Of a stretch of 64,000 nt of DNA, positions 22,266 to 29,480 are shown one piece after another; within the stretch, counting starts at the first letter, position 1; every line of letters begins with the position of its first letter. The notes below the pieces were generated by a model. The model was not told the origin of the DNA. It ran no database searches and saw only the letters and a program-made list of their open reading frames with translations. Source of the DNA: Burkholderia sp. USMB20. GTDB taxonomy: Bacteria; Pseudomonadota; Gammaproteobacteria; Burkholderiales; Burkholderiaceae. Made by a program: the position numbers and the translations under genes. The stretch is taken from assembly GCF_000949135.2 (NCBI RefSeq), contig NZ_JTAN02000021.1:1054001-1118000 (forward strand), read 5' to 3'.

Positions 22266-23931
22266 TACAGCGTTCGTGCGCGCGCGCCACCGGCCGCTCG
22301 GTTCGCGCGCGGGCAGCCTCTGGCTGGGCGCGGCCGTCGCGATCGCCGCGGTGGTCGCCGCGCCGCTCGCGGTGCTGGTCGCCGCCGCGCTCGGCGCCGA
22401 TCTCGCGCACTGGCAGCACCTCGCCGAATTCGTGCTGCCGCAGGCGCTTGCCAATACGCTGCTGCTGCTCGCGGGCGTCGGCGCGATTGTCACGGTCGTC
22501 GGCACCGGCTGCGCGTGGCTCGTCACCGCGTACGATTTTCCGGGCCGCCGGACGCTGACCTGGGCGCTGCTGCTGCCGCTCGCGGTGCCCACCTACATCG
22601 TCGCGTTCGCGTATCTCGACCTGCTCCACCCGATCGGCCCCGTGCAGGGCGCGATCCGCTGGCTGCTCGGCTTCGACCGCCCGCGCCAGTTCCGCCTGCC
22701 CGACCTGCGCTCGCTGCCCGGCGCGATCTTCGTGCTCGGCTTCGTGCTGTATCCGTATGTGTACCTGAGCACGCGCGCGATGTTCGTCACGCAGTCCGCG
22801 AGCCTCCTCGAAGCCGCGCGCACGCTCGGCGCCGGACGCATCGCGACGTTCTGGCGCGTCGTCGTCCCGCTCGCGCGGCCCGCGATCGCGGTCGGCGTGA
22901 GCCTCGCACTGCTCGAAACGCTGAACGACATCGGCGCGTCGGAATTCCTCGGCGTGCAGACGCTGACCGTCTCGGTCTACACCACGTGGATCACGCGCTC
23001 CGATCTCGCGGGCGCCGCGCAGGTCGCGCTCGCGATGCTCGCGATCGTGGTCGGCATGATCGTGCTCGAACGCCACGGGCGCCGCCGCCAGCGCTACGCG
23101 CACGGCCGCCGCATGCGTCCGCTCGCACCGCGCAAGCTGACGGGCGCGGCCGCGTGGAGCGCCGCCGCGCTCGGCTGGCTGCCGGTGCTGCTCGGCTTCG
23201 GCGCGCCGGCCGCGTACCTCGCGGTCGAGACCGGCAAGCGGCTGCATCTCGTCGGCGGCGTATCCGCGCAGTTGCTGACCGGGCTTGCGAATACGCTGAC
23301 GATCGCCGCCGCCGCAACGGTCGCGACGCTCGCATGCGGGCTGGTCGTCGCGTGGGCGGCGCGCGCGCAGCGCGACAGCGCGCGCGCGGGCCCGGCCCGC
23401 GTGTGCGCGCGAATCGCGAGCCTCGGCTACGCGGTGCCGGGCACCGTGCTCGCGATCGGCCTGCTGATCCCGTTCGCGGCCGCCGACCGGCTGCTGGGTG
23501 CCGCGCTCGGCCGCGACGGGCTGCTGCTGATGGGGTCGGCGGCCGCGCTCGTGATCGCGTACACCGTGCGCTTTCTCGCGATCTCGGCCGGCAGCATCGA
23601 AGCCGGCCTCGCGCGCATTCCGCCGTCGCTCGAACAGGCCGCGCGCTCGCTCGGCGAGACGGCCGGCGGCACGCTGCGCCGCGTGCACCTGCCGCTGCTG
23701 CGGCCCGCGCTCACGACGAGCGCGCTGCTCGTCTTCGTCGATGCGATGAAGGAGCTGCCGGCGACGCTGCTGCTGCGTCCGCTGAATTTCGACACGCTCG
23801 CGACCTGGCTGTATGCGGAAGCCGCGCGCGGCACCTACGAGGAAGGCGCGGTCGCCGCGCTCGCGATCGTGCTGGCCGGGCTCGTGCCCGTGATCCTGCT
23901 CGCACGCACCCGTCACAAGATCGGAGCCTGA
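22255..23931 (+). CDS. Fe(3+) ABC transporter permease (FbpB-like, fused double domain)
   Basis: A 558-residue inner-membrane permease with two tandem binding-protein-dependent transport domains, each of about six helices. EAA loops are visible in both halves (SLLEAARTLGAGRIATFWRVVVPLARPAI near 181-209 and PSLEQAARSLGETAGG...VHLPLLRPAL near 460-488). The fused form is usual for ferric-iron importers. The start is TTG at 22255, overlapping the last codons of the binding-protein gene and preceded by AAGG; a GTG at 22276 is possible but has no ribosome site. Confidence 0.9.
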   Translation: MTTDTAFVRARHRPLGSRAGSLWLGAAVAIAAVVAAPLAVLVAAALGADLAHWQHLAEFVLPQALANTLLLLAGVGAIVTVVGTGCAWLVTAYDFPGRRTLTWALLLPLAVPTYIVAFAYLDLLHPIGPVQGAIRWLLGFDRPRQFRLPDLRSLPGAIFVLGFVLYPYVYLSTRAMFVTQSASLLEAARTLGAGRIATFWRVVVPLARPAIAVGVSLALLETLNDIGASEFLGVQTLTVSVYTTWITRSDLAGAAQVALAMLAIVVGMIVLERHGRRRQRYAHGRRMRPLAPRKLTGAAAWSAAALGWLPVLLGFGAPAAYLAVETGKRLHLVGGVSAQLLTGLANTLTIAAAATVATLACGLVVAWAARAQRDSARAGPARVCARIASLGYAVPGTVLAIGLLIPFAAADRLLGAALGRDGLLLMGSAAALVIAYTVRFLAISAGSIEAGLARIPPSLEQAARSLGETAGGTLRRVHLPLLRPALTTSALLVFVDAMKELPATLLLRPLNFDTLATWLYAEAARGTYEEGAVAALAIVLAGLVPVILLARTRHKIGA

Positions 23932-23935
23932 CACC

Positions 23936-24709
23936 GTGAACCTGCTCGAACTCGACGACCTCTGCGTCGCCTACGATACGCCGCACGGCCGCCGCTCGGT
24001 GGTCGACGGGCTGAGCCTCGCGCTGCCGCGCGGCGACATCGGCTGCCTGCTCGGCGCATCGGGCTGCGGCAAGACCACCGTGCTGCGCGCGATCGCGGGC
24101 TTCGAGCCCGTGCGCATGGGGCGCATCGTGCTGGACGGCACGCCCGTCTCGGCACCGTCGCTCGACGTGCCGCCCGAGCGGCGGCGCATCGGCATGATGT
24201 TCCAGGACTATGCGCTGTTCCCGCACCTGAGCGCGGCCGACAACGTCGCGTTCGGCCTGCGGCGCATGCCGAAGGCCGAGCGGCGCGCCCGCGTCGCGGA
24301 CCTGCTCGAACTCGTCGGCCTCGCCGCGTCAGGCAGCGCGTATCCGCACGAACTGTCGGGCGGCCAGCAGCAGCGCGTCGCCCTCGCCCGCGCGCTCGCG
24401 CCGTCGCCTGAGCTGCTGCTGCTCGACGAGCCGTTCTCGAATCTCGACGTCGATACGCGCGAGCGGCTCGCGTTCGAGCTGCGCGACATCCTCAAGCGCA
24501 CGGGTCACACCGCGATCCTCGTCACGCACAACCAGGCTGAAGCGTTCGCGATCGCCGACCGGATCGGCGTGATGAAGGACGGTCGGCTCGCGCAATGGGA
24601 CACGCCGTACGCGCTGCATCACCATCCGGCCAGCCCGTTCGTCGCGGAGTTCGTGCGCCGCGACGCGCTGGCGGACGAACGTGCACGCGCCATGTCGCGC
24701 GGCCGCTGA
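23936..24709 (+). CDS. Fe(3+) ABC transporter ATPase (FbpC-like)
   Basis: A 257-residue ABC ATPase that powers ferric-iron import. Walker [10 protein letters not shown] (near residue 38), Q-loop [10 protein letters not shown], signature [15 protein letters not shown], Walker [13 protein letters not shown] and the H-loop VTHNQ are all intact. At 257 residues it stops soon after the ATPase core, so it lacks the C-terminal regulatory domain found in about 350-residue FbpC proteins. The start is GTG 23936 behind GGAG, four bases after the permease stop. Confidence 0.9.
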   Translation: MNLLELDDLCVAYDTPHGRRSVVDGLSLALPRGDIGCLLGASGCGKTTVLRAIAGFEPVRMGRIVLDGTPVSAPSLDVPPERRRIGMMFQDYALFPHLSAADNVAFGLRRMPKAERRARVADLLELVGLAASGSAYPHELSGGQQQRVALARALAPSPELLLLDEPFSNLDVDTRERLAFELRDILKRTGHTAILVTHNQAEAFAIADRIGVMKDGRLAQWDTPYALHHHPASPFVAEFVRRDALADERARAMSRGR

Positions 24710-24797
24710 GCGGGCCATCACGACGACGGCGAGCCTCGGCGGCAGGAACACGCAATCCACCCTCCCGTACCGACGCGATGCATTGCCGTTCCGCGCG

Positions 24798-25268
24798 CTA
24801 CGCCGGCTCGGCCAGATCGCGCACCGGCAGCGCGGTCGAATACTTGATCTGCTCCATCGCGAACGACGAGCTCACGTCGAACAGCGGCACCGCGCGGATC
24901 AGTTGCTTGTACACGCGATCGAAATCGTCGATGCCGGCCACCACCACCCGCAGCAGATAGTCGGTCTCGCCGCTCATCCGGTAGACCTCGACGACTTCCG
25001 GCATGTCGCACACGACCTGCGTGAAACGCTGCGCCCACTCCTCGGTGTGCTGGTTCGTGCGGATCGCGACGAACACGGTCGTGCCGACCCCGAGCTTGCG
25101 CGGATCGCACAGCGCGACCTGCGCGCGGATCGCGCCGGTTTCCTTGAGCCGCTGCACGCGCTTCCAGCAGGGCGTCTGCGACAGGTTCACGCGCTGCGCG
25201 AGTTCCGCGATCGGCAATGTGGCATCTGCCTGCAACAGCTCCAGCAGCTTGCGATCGATGGCATCCAT
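24798..25268 (-). CDS. Lrp/AsnC-family transcriptional regulator
   Basis: A 156-residue DNA-binding protein. An N-terminal helix-turn-helix (MDAIDRKLLELLQADATLPIAELAQRVNLSQTPCWKRVQRL) is followed by the RAM/ligand-binding domain (VFVAIRTNQHTEEWAQRF, VYRMSGETDYLLRVVV). Members sense amino acids and act as octamers. The SQTPCWKR recognition helix is the form seen in Lrp-like regulators of beta- and gamma-proteobacteria. A palindromic Lrp-type box lies 19-35 bp upstream of the start, suggesting autoregulation. The target is not evident: it converges with the iron transporter and has no divergent partner gene. Confidence 0.9.
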   Translation of the reverse strand: MDAIDRKLLELLQADATLPIAELAQRVNLSQTPCWKRVQRLKETGAIRAQVALCDPRKLGVGTTVFVAIRTNQHTEEWAQRFTQVVCDMPEVVEVYRMSGETDYLLRVVVAGIDDFDRVYKQLIRAVPLFDVSSSFAMEQIKYSTALPVRDLAEPA

Positions 25269-25286
25269 TTACCCAGTCCCTCGTAG

Positions 25287-25303
25287 ATAGAAATTTTTTC
25301 TAT
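25287..25303 (-). promoter_or_regulatory. Lrp-type operator upstream of the lrp-like gene
   Basis: ATAGAAATTTTTTCTAT is a palindrome in an otherwise GC-rich region. Its core TAGAAATTTTTTCTA fits the E. coli Lrp consensus YAGHAWATTWTDCTR at 14 of 15 positions. It lies just before the start of the Lrp-family gene, as an autoregulatory site would. Confidence 0.55.
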
Positions 25304-25434
25304 GCATCCTGCATGACGGGGAACAATATGGAAACCGCTGCGCGGCGTCGACCGGGATAAATACCAATCAGGCTGGGACGGATCCGCGTCGCGCACGGGT
25401 CGCGTGCGCATCGCTCCATGAATCATCGGCGCCC

Positions 25435-25477
25435 AAACGAAACGGGCGATTCCACCCGTCGAGATGGAATCGCCCGT
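25435..25477 (-). terminator. Probable terminator after the oxidoreductase gene
   Basis: ACGGGCGATTCCA (25442-25454) and TGGAATCGCCCGT (25465-25477) form a perfect 13-bp stem. On the minus strand it is followed by TTCGTTTG, a weak T-rich tail. It sits about 80 bp downstream of the minus-strand oxidoreductase stop. Confidence 0.6.
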
Positions 25478-25556
25478 GGTCACTGCGGCTGCGCTGCGTG
25501 CCGCGCGCCGCTCACGGCGAATGCGGCACTCGCGTGCCGCCTCGCCACGATGCCGC

Positions 25557-26198
25557 TCAATACGCGACGGTCGCGATCTCGCGCACGAAGCTGTCTTGCT
25601 CGAGCGCATCGACGAACGCGACCGCATAGTCTTCTGCCGAGATCTTGCTGTTGCCCTGTGCGTCCACGATCAGCTTGCCGACGCCCGTGCGGAACGTGCC
25701 CGTGCGCTCGCCCGGTGCGATCAGCGCGGCCGGCGCGAAGAACGTCCAGTCGAGATCGCCGACCGTCTTCAGATAGTCGAGCGCATCGCGGTGCGCGAGC
25801 GCGACCGCCTTGTACGCGTCCGGGAAACCTTCGGTGTCGACCAGCTGCTTGCCCGGCGCGACCTCGAGCGACCCGGCGCCACCCACCACCACGAGCCGCT
25901 TCAGCCCCGCCTGGCGCGTGCTTTCCACCAGCGCCTTCGCCGCGGCGACGACCTTCGCGGGATCGTCCTGTTTCGGGCTGTACGCGCTGGCGACGACGTC
26001 GTGGCCCGGCAGCGCGGCCGCGATGCTGGCCGCATCGAACAGGTCGGCCGCCTTCGCGGTGATGCCGTCGGCCGCCGCCCCCGGATGGCGCGACAGCGCG
26101 GTCACGCGATGGCCGCGGCGCGCGGCTTCCGCAGCAATGCGCGAGCCGATCATCCCGGTGGCGCCAAACAGTGCGATGTTCAAGGAACGTTGCGTCAT
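25557..26198 (-). CDS. NAD(P)-binding oxidoreductase (NmrA/SDR-atypical, YwnB-like)
   Basis: A 213-residue Rossmann-fold protein with the nucleotide-binding motif GATGMIG (residues 11-17) near the N-terminus. The [11 protein letters not shown] and [17 protein letters not shown] blocks are typical of the NAD(P)H-binding YwnB/YesF-like branch of atypical short-chain dehydrogenases. The catalytic Tyr-x3-Lys of classical SDRs is not obvious, so it may act as a quinone or flavin reductase or as a redox sensor. ATG 26198 has GGAG seven bases upstream. It shares an operator-like palindrome with the adjacent Rrf2-type regulator gene, suggesting that regulator controls it. Confidence 0.85.
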   Translation of the reverse strand: MTQRSLNIALFGATGMIGSRIAAEAARRGHRVTALSRHPGAAADGITAKAADLFDAASIAAALPGHDVVASAYSPKQDDPAKVVAAAKALVESTRQAGLKRLVVVGGAGSLEVAPGKQLVDTEGFPDAYKAVALAHRDALDYLKTVGDLDWTFFAPAALIAPGERTGTFRTGVGKLIVDAQGNSKISAEDYAVAFVDALEQDSFVREIATVAY

Positions 26199-26221
26199 GT
26201 CGATTCTCCAGAAATAAATAA

Positions 26222-26238
26222 GTAACTACAGCAATTAC
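26222..26238 (-). promoter_or_regulatory. Rrf2-type operator candidate, site 1 (oxidoreductase promoter)
   Basis: GTAACTACAGCAATTAC, with GTAA/TTAC arms and a nine-base spacer, lies 24 bp before the oxidoreductase start in an A+T-rich patch. It matches 13 of 17 bases, at the same spacing, of the site upstream of the Rrf2-type gene. Confidence 0.6.
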
Positions 26239-26337
26239 ATATAAGACCGAAAAAAAACGGAGCCGCACTCCGTCGCGCCGGGCGCCGCGCAATGCGCGCC
26301 ATCCGGCCTCCTGCCCTGCCTCATCCGCTGCCTGCGC

Positions 26338-26793
26338 TCAGCCGCTCGCGCTCCCCGCCGGCCGGCCGCGCTGCTCCGATGCGAGCACGTCGGCCGTGAC
26401 GTCCGCGAGCGTGCGCGTGGCAAGCGATGCTTCCATCGCGCGCTGCGCGTCGCCGATATAGTCGATCAGCACGCCCTGGATGTGCCGCCCGACGAGACAC
26501 GCGGGATTCGGCGCCTCGCGGTGCAGCGCGAACAGCTGCGCATCGTCGACCGCGCGATACACGTCGAGCAGCGTGATCTCGCCCGGCTCGCGCGCCAGCA
26601 GCGCCCCGCCGCCCGCGCCGAGCTGCGACGTGGTCAGCCCCGCGGCCGCCAGCATCGACAACAGACGGCGAATCAGCGCCGGATTCGTGTTCACGCTGCC
26701 CGCGATGATGTCGGACGACAGCGGCGCGCCTTCCTGCATCGACAGCAAGGCGAGCACGTGAACGGCAAACGCGAACCGGCTGCTGGTATTCAT
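26338..26793 (-). CDS. Rrf2-family transcriptional regulator (YwnA-like)
   Basis: A 151-residue regulator with the winged-helix N-terminus of Rrf2 proteins (RFAFAVHVLALLSMQEGAPLSSDIIAGSVNTNPALIRRLLSMLAAAGL) and the GAGGGALLAREPGEITLLDVYRAV wing/linker. Only one cysteine lies in the region where IscR/NsrR carry three (NPACLVG), so an iron-sulfur cluster is unlikely; it belongs with the YwnA/Rrf2 type that does not bind a cluster. It is upstream of, and in the same direction as, the oxidoreductase gene. Both genes have the GTAA-N9-TTAC palindrome, indicating autoregulation and control of that neighbour. Confidence 0.88.
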   Translation of the reverse strand: MNTSSRFAFAVHVLALLSMQEGAPLSSDIIAGSVNTNPALIRRLLSMLAAAGLTTSQLGAGGGALLAREPGEITLLDVYRAVDDAQLFALHREAPNPACLVGRHIQGVLIDYIGDAQRAMEASLATRTLADVTADVLASEQRGRPAGSASG

Positions 26794-26842
26794 TCCTCAC
26801 TCACTCGGCGACGCCGGCCCGAACGGCAGCCGGCGACAATGT

Positions 26843-26859
26843 GTAACCACTATAATTAC
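26843..26859 (-). promoter_or_regulatory. Rrf2-type operator candidate, site 2 (regulator promoter)
   Basis: GTAACCACTATAATTAC (arms GTAA/TTAC, nine-base spacer) lies about 50 bp before the Rrf2-type gene. It is a near copy of the element before the oxidoreductase gene. Confidence 0.6.
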
Positions 26860-26883
26860 ATTTCTCGGATTGCGCAAGGGCCG

Positions 26884-27312
26884 CTACTCGCCGCTGGCCG
26901 GCTTCGCACCCGATGCGTTCTGCTGGCTCCACTGCTGGAGCTTCTTGCCGGCCTCCGCGATCTTCGCGCCGGCTTCCGATGCCGCGTGCGCGACGACCGC
27001 GGAAGCGGCCGCATCGATCTGCGCCTGCGCGGCGGACGCGAGGCCGCTCGCCGACAGCGGCGGCACCGCCGATGCCGCGCTCGCGATGCCGGCCTTCGCG
27101 GCATTGATCTGCTGGTTGACGGTGCTCGCCACCTGGTCGAGCGCCTTGGCCGCGTTGTTCGCGGCGTCGGCGGCCGCGCTCGCGGCCGTATCGGGTTGCG
27201 TGGCCGGCGTGCCGGACTTCTCGCAGCCTGCGAGCAACAACAGCGCGCCGACGGCCGCGGCCGCCAGCACGGACCCGGGCATGCGACGCGCCCGCGAAGT
27301 CTTCATCTTCAT
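26884..27312 (-). CDS. Ala-rich lipoprotein with long helical region
   Basis: A 142-residue predicted lipoprotein. ATG 27312 was selected because it has GGAG seven bases upstream; a second ATG lies two codons later, and the longer open frame upstream is implausible. The signal peptide ends in LLAGC. The mature part is almost entirely Ala/Ser/Asp/Gln with heptad-like spacing (DAANNAAKALDQVASTVNQQINAAKAG...), suggesting an extended or coiled-coil periplasmic helix. Function is unknown; the composition recalls other small envelope helix proteins but no family can be named with confidence. Confidence 0.72.
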   Translation of the reverse strand: MKMKTSRARRMPGSVLAAAAVGALLLLAGCEKSGTPATQPDTAASAAADAANNAAKALDQVASTVNQQINAAKAGIASAASAVPPLSASGLASAAQAQIDAAASAVVAHAASEAGAKIAEAGKKLQQWSQQNASGAKPASGE

Positions 27313-27506
27313 CAGCAATCTCCGGCCGTGCGCCGCACGGCCTGCAGGGTTGGACCGGTGTCGATGATACCGCCTCCGCAACGGGGCCAACGCCGACTCC
27401 CGATTAAGAATGCCTTTCAATTTCGGAATTGTCTGATTCAATCGCACGCGCGCCGACACTGAATTGGGCAGGCTCCAATCCGCTCTACGCGCTTTCCGCT
27501 TCCTTC

Positions 27507-27842
27507 ATGGCTTTCCTCATCGACTGGTTCATCACGCTGGCCGCCGTGCTCGCCGCCACCCTGTTCCTGTGTCTTCGCGCCCCCTCCGCGACACGCCTGC
27601 GTGATGCCGGGCACAGGCGCCGCGTCGCGTGCGCCCGGCTGCTCGCGCAGGCGGTGATCGGCTTCTGGACGGCCGCGCTGATCGTCCAGCAAGGCATCCT
27701 CGGCGCCGACGGCGACGACCCGTCGCGCGCGGGCCTCGCCGCGCTGTCGTTCGCGGCGCTCGGGCTCTCGAGCGTCGCCGTCTACTGGTGCGCCAGCGCG
27801 TGGCGGCTGCGGCGCCCGCGCGCGCTGTTCGCGCGCCGCTGA
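27507..27842 (+). CDS. Small hypothetical inner-membrane protein
   Basis: A 111-residue protein with three hydrophobic stretches (FLIDWFITLAAVLAATLFLCL, VIGFWTAALIVQQGIL and ALSFAALGLSSVAVYWCASA) separated by Arg-rich loops, ending in RRPRALFARR. The start is uncertain: ATG 27507 is used here, but the frame is open from a TTG at 27429 and neither has a strong ribosome site. No family is recognised. It lies between a divergent lipoprotein gene and the amt promoter. Confidence 0.5.
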   Translation: MAFLIDWFITLAAVLAATLFLCLRAPSATRLRDAGHRRRVACARLLAQAVIGFWTAALIVQQGILGADGDDPSRAGLAALSFAALGLSSVAVYWCASAWRLRRPRALFARR

Positions 27843-28044
27843 CGCGCCAGACCGGTGCATCGCGGCGCACCACGCCGCACCGCGGCGCGCATCGAACGCA
27901 CCAGTTGCGCACGCATCGCACCACGCACGTGCATCCGTTATGGCAGCCGCGGCGCACGCGGCCTGCCCCGCCATCGTGCAGGCATCACCGGAATGCCGCA
28001 CCAAACGGCCCCCTGCACCAATTGCACGCAGCCGTTCACCAAGT

Positions 28045-28060
28045 TGGCCCGATACTTGCA
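28045..28060 (+). promoter_or_regulatory. Sigma-54 promoter of amt
   Basis: TGGCCCGATACTTGCA fits the RpoN consensus TGGCACGN4TTGCA, with the invariant GG (-24) and GC (-12) exactly ten bases apart. It lies 36 bp before the amt start. An upstream TGCACCAATTGCAC (28014-28027) resembles an NtrC half-site pair. Together they indicate nitrogen-limitation control. Confidence 0.75.
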
Positions 28061-28095
28061 TTCCTCGCCCGTTTTTTGCGCAAGGAAGCCACGGC

Positions 28096-29289
28096 ATGGA
28101 TGGTCTGAAATCCGGCGTCGATACACTGTTCCTGTTGATCGGCGCCGTCATGGTGCTCGCGATGCACGCGGGCTTCGCATTTCTCGAGCTCGGCACGGTC
28201 CGCAAGAAGAACCAGGTCAACGCGCTCGTGAAGATCCTGGTCGACTTCTCGGTGTCGACGCTCGCGTACTTCTTCATCGGCTATACGATCGCGTACGGCG
28301 TCGAGTTCTTCGACGACATCGGCACGCTGTCGCAGCACAACGGCTATGCGCTCGTGCGCTTCTTCTTCCTGCTGACGTTCGCGGCGGCGATCCCCGCGAT
28401 CGTGTCCGGCGGCATCGCGGAGCGCGCGAAATTCAATCCGCAGCTCGTCGCGACGCTGATCATCGTCGGCTTCATCTATCCGTTCTTCGAAGGGATCGCA
28501 TGGAACGAACGCTTCGGCGTGCAAGCCTGGCTCACGCATGCATTCGGCGCGCCGTTCCACGATTTCGCGGGCTCGGTCGTCGTGCACGCATTCGGCGGCT
28601 GGGTCGCGCTGCCGGCCGTGCTGCTGCTCGGCGCCCGCCACGGCCGCTATGCGAAGGACGGCCGGATCGCCGCGCATCCGCCGTCGAACATCCCGTTCCT
28701 CGCGCTCGGCGCGTGGGTGCTCGCGGTCGGCTGGTTCGGCTTCAACGTGATGAGCGCGCAGACGCTCGACAAGATCAGCGGCCTCGTCGCCGTGAACTCG
28801 CTGATGGCGATGGTCGGCGGCACGCTCGCCGCATGGATGGCCGGCCGCAACGATCCGGGCTTCACGTACAACGGCCCGCTCGCGGGCCTCGTCGCCGTCT
28901 GCGCGGGCTCCGACGTGATGCACCCGATCGGCGCGCTCGTCACGGGTGCCGCGGCCGGCGCACTGTTCGTCGCGATGTTCACCTGCGTGCAGAACAAGTG
29001 GCGCATCGACGACGTGCTCGGCGTGTGGCCGCTGCACGGGATGTGCGGCGCGCTCGGCGGCCTCGCGGCCGGCGTGTTCGGGCAACCCGCGTTCGGCGGC
29101 CTCGGCGGCGTGTCGTTCGTGTCGCAGTTGATCGGCACGCTCGGCGGCATCGCGATCGCCAGCGCGGGCGGCACGCTCGTGTACGGCGCGCTGAAGGCGA
29201 CCGTCGGGCTGCGCCTCGATCGCGAAGCCGAATTCGACGGTGCCGACCTGTCGATCCACCGCATCTCGGCGACGCCCGAGCGCGACTGA
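28096..29289 (+). CDS. amt: Ammonium transporter Amt
   Basis: A 397-residue ammonium channel with about 11 membrane helices. Family landmarks include the N-terminal DTLFLLIGAVMVLAMHAGFAFLE..GTVRKKN, the DFAGSVVVHAFGGW block carrying the first pore histidine, and the later VWPLHGMCGALGGLAAG block carrying the second. ATG 28096 has AAGGA upstream; the longer upstream open frame was rejected because it lacks family sequence. Unusually it is not next to a glnK (PII) gene, so it is probably a secondary Amt. The sigma-54 promoter upstream suggests NtrC/RpoN control. Confidence 0.95.
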   Translation: MDGLKSGVDTLFLLIGAVMVLAMHAGFAFLELGTVRKKNQVNALVKILVDFSVSTLAYFFIGYTIAYGVEFFDDIGTLSQHNGYALVRFFFLLTFAAAIPAIVSGGIAERAKFNPQLVATLIIVGFIYPFFEGIAWNERFGVQAWLTHAFGAPFHDFAGSVVVHAFGGWVALPAVLLLGARHGRYAKDGRIAAHPPSNIPFLALGAWVLAVGWFGFNVMSAQTLDKISGLVAVNSLMAMVGGTLAAWMAGRNDPGFTYNGPLAGLVAVCAGSDVMHPIGALVTGAAAGALFVAMFTCVQNKWRIDDVLGVWPLHGMCGALGGLAAGVFGQPAFGGLGGVSFVSQLIGTLGGIAIASAGGTLVYGALKATVGLRLDREAEFDGADLSIHRISATPERD

Positions 29290-29480
29290 GCGCAAACGCT
29301 TGCGACCGGCGTCCGGCAGCCCGCCTGACGGACGCCCGACACATCATTACGTTTTCTATTCAAAAAACTTTCATCTAGCGTCCCTACACTTCGGTCCAGT
29401 TTTCAACTTGCCTTCGCCTTGCTTGCTGATCGCCTGCTTCGCGGAAGGCCATTCTTCCAATATCTGAAACTGGACTCCAC

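Noticed and set aside
27940-28095. Upstream extension of the ammonium transporter
   Set aside because: The extra residues are not like any Amt N-terminus and would read through the sigma-54 promoter; ATG 28096 has a good ribosome site.
29340-29480. Possible Pho box before the PhoX gene (CTTTCAT at about 29370)
   Set aside because: Only one half resembles the CTGTCAT direct repeat and no second half lies at the right spacing.
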